Below, piece by piece: positions 56,247 to 64,000 of a DNA stretch of 64,000 nucleotides (positions are counted from its first letter, which is position 1; each line of letters opens with the position of its first letter). The translations under genes were made by a program, and so were the position numbers. Below the pieces are notes generated by a model. That model had not been told where the DNA came from and ran no database searches. It saw nothing but the letters and a program-made list of their open reading frames with translations. The stretch is from Saccharina japonica (Eukaryota; Sar; Phaeophyceae; Laminariales; Laminariaceae). The DNA is taken from NCBI GenBank assembly GCA_008828725.1, contig MEHQ01002504.1, forward strand, positions 147,087 through 211,086, given 5' to 3'.

Positions 56247-59200
56247 GACTTGTGCCGAATCAAGTGGGAACCCGATCCCACGACCATCCCCGACAACTGG
56301 TTTCGAGGACACGTTCCGGACATGGTGAAGCGCAAGATGTTCGAACTATGGCAAAAGGACCCGGCCAAGCACTCCGCGATGGTGAGAGGCTCGCGTGCAG
56401 ACAGACAGACAGGCAGACAGACAGGCATAGCATGCTGAGGTGCGACTTGGGCGGACATACAGCGATCGCACCGTCGCTGTAAAGGGCGAACGAGTCTGTT
56501 CGTCGAACCGTGTCACACGAGCGCCCACTCTCCCACTTCGCCCTTGCCTTCCCCTCCCCCCCCCTCCCCTCCTGTCCCGCCACGTGCTGATGGTCTCTCG
56601 GTGTTGCCCCGGTGCACGGCTTCAGTCCTTAGCGAAGAGGTACGGCCTGCCTTTCCTAGACGTACAGGCGATTTTGACGTTGAAGCTGAGCGCGAAGGAG
56701 AAGGTCGATGCTGGCGATGGGTGAGTCGGTCGAGCGTACGCCACACGCCGCACATTTTTTCATGGGATAGGCTTGCCTTGCCTTGCCTTGCCTTGCCTTG
56801 CCTTGCCTTGCCTTGACTTGGATTGGATTGGATTGGATTGGCTGATCATTTTTGGCTTGTGTAGTCAGTGGCTTGTCTTGTTTTGGCGGCGTTAGCGTTG
56901 GCTTAACTGAACCTCGTTTAGGGCTGCACTCCCTTGGTAAACATCGAGCACTTGGAATTAGAGTCAGACTTACGTTTCTGTACAACTGCACTACTAGCAA
57001 GAGGGTCGAGCAAGTTTGATGTTATCCTCCGTAACGATAACGGCTGACGATATCCCCACCCTTCCATATATTTCCATTTTTGTGCTTTTGCTCGACTAGG
57101 TACGAGATCTACCCCGAGATCGAGGAATTAATGGTGGAGCGTAAGGAGGCGTTCATCGAGGACCTCGGGCAGCACTACGGCCAGGAGATACCTTTCATCT
57201 ACGAGCACTGCCCAGATATGTGAGGAACGCGCTCCGAGCCTTGTTACGGGCATGCTATACCGCTATATTCGGAAATATAGAGCGCGGTTAGGTAGTCACC
57301 CCTAGGCACGAACGCCCTCTCTGTTTCCGACTGTTCGACTGATTTGTTTCGCCTCCCGCATGCGCTACACCCCCCGGTGTTAAATGCGCGTCTCATAGAC
57401 CGGTACGAGGTGCCGTTTTTGCAGAGATAGAACGGCGTTTTTATTGTGGGTAAACATGTACGCTACTGCAAAAATACGGTGTTTCAGCGCGTCACATATA
57501 TGGGTTACCGTTTTCGCAGAGATAATAAGGCGTTTTATTGGGGGTAAATCTTTATGCTACTGGAAACATGTATATTTCATTCCTACATTGCAGGTTGTTC
57601 CCTAGTGTGAGTGCTCTTCTAACCGTAACGATGCTATAAACGTGGTCATAACCGTTTTTGGAGTCAAGACGGAGAGCATGAGACTGTGCCGTATCGTTTG
57701 ATATTTTTGCCAAGACGTAAATGTTGATATATACTATTTAGCCCAATCGGAACGACCGTCGACGAAGGCCTCGAGTTTCATGTCAAACTCCACATCTCCC
57801 TTTGCCGTTGCCACTGGCCGATGTACTTGGCTACAGTTTCGAAACGTCGTCAACATGTTCCATCTTCCTAGGTATTTCGATTCTTTCCAAGGGTATGTTC
57901 GGTAGGGCATATACGTACCAGAGTATACCGGGGGTATTTGCTGGGCAAGTACTCTACCGAACCATACCGGAGGGCTCGGTACGGCCTCAATACCCTACCG
58001 AACACTTCGGTATGGTTCGGTATGAACCCGATACCGGCACCCGACACTATAGCAAGTTCGGTACGGTACGCCCACCAACGATACCCCGGGTATGTACCGG
58101 TATACCCCACCGAACATACCCTTCGCTTACTCCGCTGACACATCGCTTTTGTTTCCTGGTTTTTGTCCGAGCCTAGACCCAGTCGCCCCCAACCCAACTT
58201 TGCTCGACCCCTTCCCCCCATATCATCTTTATGCAAGAAAGTCCGCCTCACAAGCGGTTCTTAGTAGGATGCATCTCACCCTTGACGCGACTCGCCGAGC
58301 ACCTCCCGGCGCTTCGCGCTTGGTGCGAGCAATGTCTGTCTGGTCGGTGAAAACCGGACGTGCTCCCTCTAAGCGTTGTACGAATGCGAAGGTGTATGGT
58401 CGCACGACCACGGCCATCATGATGCGGCTAATGAGTACCCCCCCCCCCCCCGGCATTGTAGGGATGCGAGGGTCTATGGTCATACGACTACGGCCATGCA
58501 TGAAAATGAAGTACACCCCCCCACCTCGTCCATATGCAAGTCCGCCTCAAGGCGGTTCTTAGCAGGATGCAGCTCACCCTTCCATGCGACTCGCCCAATA
58601 CCTCACGGCGTTCGGCTTGGTCCAAGCAATGCCCGCCTGGTTGGTGGAAACCCAACGTGCTCCGTCCCGGCATTGTAGGGATGCGAGAGTCTATGGCCAT
58701 ACGGCTACGGCCACGCATGAAACGAGCACACCCCCAACCTCCCCTGTTCTGACGCACGCCCCCTCAGCGACAAAAACGACCCGGGCACCTGGTCGGCGGC
58801 AGAGTTCAAGATGGCCAAGCTCACGGAGGAGGACAGGAACAACATCTTCGACTGCCCTCCGCTCAAGGACCAAGACGAGGTCGCGGCCGAACTCCAGTAC
58901 AAGCGAACCAGCAAGGTGAATGGGCAAAACGCACAAAAATGAACGAGGATTCACGGAAATGAACGGAAATAGACATAAACGAACAAAAAATAGACAAAAC
59001 ATGGACTAAAGTGGACAAAAATTAACGAAAATGAACTATAACATGAACAAAACATAACATAAAAAAAAAAAATTGAACGAAAATGAACGTAACACATCTA
59101 TATATGCACAACAATTGACCCCCTTGGAACCGCACCCACACTTCGGGTACAGACTAGTAAAATTGCATTTTAGTTTTTTTCGAAGTGGCAGAAAGGGTAG

Positions 59201-61348
59201 AAACGAAAACGGGGAAATCAAATTGAAAACAAAACAGCAAGCTCTTGGATAGATGGGCTCTTTTTTATGCAAGCTCGTTTTTTTCATGATATTTTCCGAT
59301 GGTGGTCATCCGCATCTCCGTGTTTTCGTCGCTACCTCCGTTTTTTGTGTGTGCCTTCATTTCGTCGTCGGTACCTATGTTTAGTCGTCGGTACCTCCGT
59401 GTCATTTTGTGTGTACCCCCGTGTGGTCGTCGATACCTCCGTTTTCCTCGGTGTACCTCCGTACCTCCATCTCTTCGTCCCCATTGTATGTACCTCCGTG
59501 CCTTTGTCGATACCTCCGCGTACGTTTTGCGTACGGTGTCGTCGTCAATACCTCCGTGTCTTTTGTCGATGCCTCCCTTGTCTCCGTTGATACCTCAATT
59601 TACCTTTGGGCACCTTCTTTTGTTGGTCAATATTTCCGTTTACAGTTGTGCAAAGGTCGTCACAGTCCGAGCTCGAGTCATAGACACTAATTGACTCGCG
59701 AGTCCCGAGTCCCTTGTAGTCCTGAGTCCCCAGGTTACCAGAAGCTGAAATGACTGAGTCCTCGCGAGCCCCTAGGGTACTGAAAGCTGATTGTGACCAA
59801 GTTCTCACGAGTCTCTAGAGTACTGAAAGCTGGAGTAACTGATCCCTCGCAAGTCCATAGGGTACTGAAAGCGGGAACGACTGATTCCTCCCGAGTCCCT
59901 AGGGTACCGAAAGCTTAAATGGCTGGTACTCGGAGGCACTGGTACTCTGTCGACCTTTGCAGTTGTATACCTCCGTAGCTTCGTAATCACCTCTTTGTGT
60001 TCGTCGGTATATCGGTGTCTTCGTCGGTACTTCCGTTCGCCGTATATATTCGTCGGTACTTATTCGTTCCCTTCGTGTTTGCTTCGGTACATCCGTTTAC
60101 TTTTTTTGTGTATCTCATCTTCGTCGGTACCTCCGTGTCTTCGTCGGTGTTTTACCTCGTTGCAGGCTATTTACGCGTCCGTTCGCGACGGGGAAGCGGC
60201 GGAACTGACGAAGAAACTGGCGGAGGCTCCGAAACTAACCAAGAAGCGCTGGGCGTTCGCCATGAAGGACACATCTAGCAAGGAAACCTCTCGGGTGAGT
60301 CATTACCCCCGATGGGCCTTGATTCACTTGGTTAGTGTAGAGGGGAAACGGGGTCGGCCCCACGAGGTTCGTCATGGGTAGGTCAGATGGAAGCATGAAT
60401 GAATCACGAATCGGTTTCCAAGGAGTCTCTTTCTCCTTGACAATCCCCTCGCTATTAATAGTACTTCGAAGGTTGTGTTTTTTCCCTGGTCATTTAGTCA
60501 GCACTACGATTGGCAGGCGCCGCTTGTTTAGAGATAAAGTGTTTACCCGATTAATCCATCAACCCTACAGTAGGCCCCAAACATTAAATGAAAACGCCTC
60601 CTGTTTACCGACAAAAACCTATTTGACGCCCCCCTGTATTTTGTGCGTATGCTTGCCCCCCCCCCCCCACGATGGATCGATGGATAGACCACCGTACGAC
60701 AGGCGCGAAAAAAATACAAATGAAAATGCTCCCATTTGCCCTACAAACACCCGTTGCCGCTGCCACATGCATGTCCGTGTTTTGCATTGATCGATGACCC
60801 CATGGTGGGCTCAAAACAAAGCCACTAACCGCCTTCCTTTTTCTCCTACAGAGCCATTTTGTCGCCAGTGTAATATATGCAATAACACGTAACGAGCTCC
60901 CAAATGTTGGAGGTGGATCCATTAGGGAGTAGGTACGGTGATCCGTCTCGAAACGTACTGTGTGGTCAGTGGACCAATGACCAATGACTAAGACAAACAA
61001 CAAATGAGTACGCCCCCCGGGTCTATGGTCATACGCCTACGGCCATCATGAATATCGAGTACCCCCCCCCATGCTATGCTCCGTCTCGAAAGGGACTCAA
61101 TGGCCAAATGACTTTTTATAAAGGCAAGCACCTGATGATTACGCCCCCCCCCCCTCCCCCTGCTGTACCCCCCCACACCCCCGATCGCTCGATTGCCCTA
61201 CGGCTGACAGGCGCCGCTCGTTGTGAGGGACGGAGAGGGGGTCATCAGGGGGGCTACGGTGGACGAGGAGAGAGGCATGAGCTACGCCGACGAGAACCTC
61301 TTCCGCCGGGACGTGCGACGATCGACAGCCCTCCGACAAATGGACTAG
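56247..61348 (+). CDS. Bot1p/GCD1-like mitochondrial protein (first exon not identified)
   Basis: Six exons join in phase: 56247-56381, 56626-56720, 57100-57219, 58768-58915, 60166-60294 and 61211-61348 (stop TAG), giving 254 residues. The core reads WFRGHVPDMVKRKMFELWQK, then DPAKHSAMSLAKRYGLPFLD, then VQAILTLK. This is the pattern of fungal Bot1p and plant GAMETE CELL DEFECTIVE 1 proteins, in which short helices end in a winged-helix-like RVxAILxLK motif. The family is mitochondrial and linked to the mitoribosome small subunit. The last exon (APLVVRDGEGVIRGATVDEE) resembles the plant C-terminus. The first exon is preceded by a good pyrimidine tract. The frame also stays open upstream to an ATG at 56085, but that stretch is CAG/CAA repeat (poly-Gln), so a spliced 5' exon with a targeting peptide is more likely. 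The family call is by pattern only. Confidence 0.65.
56772..56840. repeat. (CTTGC)n followed by (GATTG)n
   Basis: Two different pentamer microsatellites abut within the intron after the exon ending at 56720. Confidence 0.95.
57889..58123. mobile_element. Inverted-repeat element family C, complete copy
   Basis: The left end AAGGGTATGTTCGGTAGGG is mirrored by the right end CCCCACCGAACATACCCTT. The interior is built of TACCG(G/A)(A/G)C words. It is 235 bases without coding capacity, in the third intron of the Bot1p/GCD1-like gene. Confidence 0.75.
58231..58735 (+). mobile_element. Three head-to-tail copies of short poly-C-tailed element P
   Basis: Copy 1 is 58231-58451 (ends GAGTAC then C14). 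Copy 2 is 58452-58522, truncated at its 5' side so that only the last 70 bases remain (ends GAAGTACA then C7). Copy 3 is 58531-58735 (ends GAGCACA then C5). Copies 1 and 3 share TATGCAAG, GCCTCA(C)AAG(C)GCGGTTCTTAG, CTCACCCTT and CGGCGCTTCG-like words, and all three share the CGGCCATGCATGA region. There is no coding capacity and no clear tRNA or 5S head. It lies in the third intron of the Bot1p/GCD1-like gene. Confidence 0.75.
59280..59660. repeat. CGTCGGTACCTCCGT minisatellite in intron
   Basis: Irregular repeats of TCGTCGGTACCTCCGT and TCGTCGATACCTCCG. The motif returns at 59945-60155 just before the 60166 exon, and a related motif fills kelch intron 1 (618-960). Confidence 0.8.
59690..59925. 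repeat. Tandem repeat of about 57 bases, four units
   Basis: Units share GAGTCCCTAGGGTACTGAAA plus GCTG and an ACTGA(G/T)TCCTC lead-in. Confidence 0.85.
60870..61154 (+). mobile_element. LINE tail, element P tail and LINE tail in series, all 5'-truncated
   Basis: 60870-61018 matches the last 150 bases of the LINE at 21850, ending CAAATGAGTACG then C6. 61019-61070 is the last 50 bases of P (TCTATGGTCATACG to GAGTA then C9). 61071-61154 is again the LINE end (CTCCGTCTCGAAAGGG to GATTACG then C11). All three have the same orientation and each starts at the C run of the one before. It lies immediately before the last exon of the Bot1p/GCD1-like gene. Confidence 0.75.
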
Positions 61349-62697
61349 CGTGGAGAAAAACTAGACTGAAGGGCCGCGCAGACGCTGGGAACGCGCGAGA
61401 GAAAAAAGCAAATCCCACCACCACCCTTTCCTTCCCCTACTGCTTGCAACAATGTTCCCGCACTATTTTCAAGCACGTTGATTGTGTCCCGAAGGGCCTT
61501 TCTCGCGTCGAGAAGGTCTTGATGAAGACCAAAATGGGGCCGCAGGGTTTGACGGCCTTTCGTCGTGTCGAAACTGGTGTGCTTTTGTGATTCTTGGAGT
61601 CGGCTTCTGCATGGGAGGGGATGGTGTTGAAGCAGCCCCGGAATTAAACCCTGTCCGTAAATGGTTGACTGGGTTCAGGTTTTGGTAAACGCCTCTCGCC
61701 ACATTTCAGGGCGTAGTAGAGCACCAGGGTTAAGGCATACCTTAATCCTTTTGGCGCTTGGGAGAGAAAAAGTGACGACAAACAGTGACGATTTTTAGCA
61801 TCGGCCACTGCTTTTGGTTGGCAGATAATATGTGTGTGTTACCTAGTATGTCCGAATCACAATGTAATATGGGTCGTACGACCCCGACGCAGCTCGATCC
61901 TGCTCGTATCAAGTGGATTCTCTTCAACTTCCACACTATTCCCCAGTGTCAACTGGGGTCTTTCCACTCTCATAGTATTCCCCAGCGTCAACGGGAGTCT
62001 CTCCAATTTCCACCGCCGTATACCCAAGTGGAAACTGGGGTGTCCCCAGCGTTCACACGATTGCCCAGCGTCAACTGAGGTCTGTCCAAATTGCGCTGTA
62101 TTCCCCATTGTCGATCTTAGCTATGCGGTATTTGGTGTGTGTCAGCTCGTAGCTGATGTACAGTATACGCCGGGCAGGCTCGCTTGCCGATGACCGACCA
62201 AGACACAGGCTACACATAATGTACTCACAGTAGATATGTCGAGATGCGAACGAGCGAGTCACAGTCAAGTGAACTCGTATGAGAGCTTCAATAGAAGAGA
62301 TGAAGATATTGATGGTGACCCCAGGCTATGTACTGTTGATTGATTGTTATGCTCGACAAAGAGAGCTGACGACGAGCAAAAACGGGTTGAGCTCTCACTC
62401 AGAGGGGTGATGCGCGTGCATGTTCGCAGCTCGGTACAAACCAAAGCAAAATATATGACGGGAAATCAACCCATTATGCCCTAGCCTATTCCAGGATTTT
62501 TCTACTGGCAATCCAGGGCTTCTTTACTGCACCCATAATCGACCGATATTCGACCGAATGGGCCTCGTTGAACTTATACGACAGACAGTCCCGTTCCATA
62601 TCAACGTGGGTCCTCCGTGTGTCAATGACTCATGATTGACTCCGGGCTACACTACAAGCTTGAAACTAGCACCTGCTATATGGTTGACTTAAGGTCT
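61349..62697. other. Downstream of the Bot1p/GCD1-like gene, no further gene recognised
   Basis: Apart from the 46-base repeat at 61925-62115 I see no structure. Frames of up to 119 residues follow the repeat. Confidence 0.5.
61925..62115. repeat. 46-base tandem repeat (TATTCCCCAGTGTCAACTGG)
   Basis: About four units with CTATTCCCCAG(T/C)GTCAAC and GGTCT(T/G)TCCA. The unit recurs at the right edge of the window (63951-64000). Confidence 0.85.
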
Positions 62698-63303
62698 AAA
62701 TCCCTACAAATCGCCTTTAGTCCAGTTTGAGTTGTTTGTAAGTTTAGTCTAGCTATTCACAGGTCCTTCGTTCCTCATAATAGTAATCCTGTTCTCGTAT
62801 ATCGTGAGGGTAGAATTTCCTCGTCTCGGAAATGCGACCATTCCGAGATCCGGGCAAGCTTTCATGGACCTGCCGGTACCAGCCTGTTCGCTTGCCTTTT
62901 TTACTATCCCCACCCCGCCATCACGTGAGGCCAGCTTACTCGTTGGTTGTGACCGTACAAGCAATCAGCCCAGACCACGTGTGACGCTGCTGTACATAAA
63001 TACGTTCGTGCGACCCTCATGCGTGTGCCAATTTACGTTCGTTGGAGATATTATATTGGACTCGTATAATACGTACAAGTACACACTGTACTCCTACATC
63101 TCCCTGGGTTCACCATATCTAGGCTGGTGTACGGTTTTAAATCCCTATCACTCACCTTTAGTCCAGCTTGATTTGTTATTTGTGGGTTTAGTCTAGCCAT
63201 TCACAGATCCTTTCTTCCTCGATGTCTGTATCCCACTCTCGTACACTGGGAGAGTAAAATGTCCCCGTCACGGAAATGCGGCCATTCCGAGATCCGAGCA
63301 AGT
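62698..63303. repeat. Pair of about 165-base direct repeats 440 bases apart
   Basis: 62698-62863 and 63140-63303 share TTTAGTCTAGC(T/C)ATTCACAG and GGAAATGCG(A/G)CCATTCC. They are roughly four-fifths identical. A small terminal-repeat (TRIM-like) element or a simple local duplication would both fit. No coding capacity is seen between them. Confidence 0.55.
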
Positions 63304-63950
63304 ACAAAGAGAGCATTCCAGCAAGCACTGTACGATAATATGTAACATGCCTGTGAAGCGTGTGATGTACAAGCGCATCATCCATGATACGTGATATTGT
63401 TTGGTTCGCCTTAGTTTCGCGCTTCGGGGCCGTATCGAGTAGATACGAGGGTATGATATTAAGCCCAAGACGGTCTTTAGCCGGCCTCATATCTTGGAAA
63501 CCCCAGGTAACAGTTGGTTGGCACCCTCTTTCCTCGTAGAAGGCAGCGGGGAGCGTCGGACCGCTTGAACCCCAATCATACTTCAGAGATTACTGCCTCA
63601 CATGACACCAGGTCTTCCGCACATACGGGTAGCTACGACACATCCGTGTTTGCCTTATCCGACCACCCTCGCCACCGCAACACGGCTGCGTGCCTGCGTA
63701 CTGGCTGTCCTGCCTCACGAGTAGGCATGCTATGGTACCAAAGACTCGTACTCGCTATGCGTACTATTACACAGTACTGTAGGACATGCTGCTACCTATT
63801 TATATATCACATGAAAACTGTGCTACCAAACAGATGACAGCACTGCGGCAACACTACTTGGGTATGCATCATATTACTCTGTGTTATCAAGAAGCGACTA
63901 GATGGTATGGCTACAGTTGTACGACATGTCATCTCTAATAGAACTGGTTC
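63304..63950. other. Right flank, nothing recognised
   Basis: Ordinary intergenic-looking sequence with short frames only. Confidence 0.5.
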
Positions 63951-64000
63951 CAACTTACACGCTATTCCCCAGTGCCAACTGAGGTCTCTTCAACTTCCTT
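63951..64000. repeat. 46-base repeat, second site, cut by window edge
   Basis: CTATTCCCCAGTGCCAACTG and GAGGTCT match the array at 61925-62115. It continues beyond the window. Confidence 0.8.

Overview
The window looks like nuclear DNA of a repeat-rich eukaryote with many long GT-AG introns. A brown alga or related stramenopile is my best guess. It rests on the intron-rich genes, the very high load of CAG/AGT and pentanucleotide microsatellites, and a non-LTR retroelement tail of a kind I associate with brown algae. The taxon is inference and I cannot confirm it from sequence alone.

Four host genes can be assembled exon by exon with consistent splice phases. (1) A plus-strand kelch-repeat protein with one membrane span enters from the left edge (exons at 93-182, 975-1133, 1768-1912, 3740-4070, 5898-5985, 6642-6776, 9846 to at least 10082). 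(2) Protein-S-isoprenylcysteine O-methyltransferase (ICMT) lies on the minus strand (43153 down to 31748, five exons). (3) 40S ribosomal protein S5 (uS7) lies on the minus strand (52694 down to 45274, five exons). (4) A Bot1p/GCD1-like mitochondrial protein lies on the plus strand (six exons between 56247 and 61348, with the first coding exon unresolved). The four genes have unrelated jobs (cell-surface recognition or scaffolding, membrane anchoring of prenylated proteins, cytosolic translation, mitochondrial translation). I see no operon-like logic.

10107-18261 is foreign in texture. It is very GC-rich for most of its length, has bacterial-like reading frames including a membrane-fusion-protein fragment, and is bounded on the left by an N gap. 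On the right it is followed by an error-rich second copy of the kelch gene's last known exon and its upstream intron (18262-19095). I read this as a chimeric, uncorrected long-read gap fill, not as horizontal transfer.

The rest (about 19-31.7 kb, the large introns, and 61.3-64 kb) is repeat. There are several small inverted-repeat element families, minisatellite arrays, a poly-A SINE with a recognisable empty site elsewhere in the window, and the most interesting component: a LINE-type 3' end whose stop codon runs directly into a GTACG-poly-C tail, plus a short non-coding element with nearly the same tail. Both occur as 5'-truncated copies chained head to tail at one another's poly-C tracts (21.8-23.4, 58.2-58.7 and 60.9-61.15 kb).
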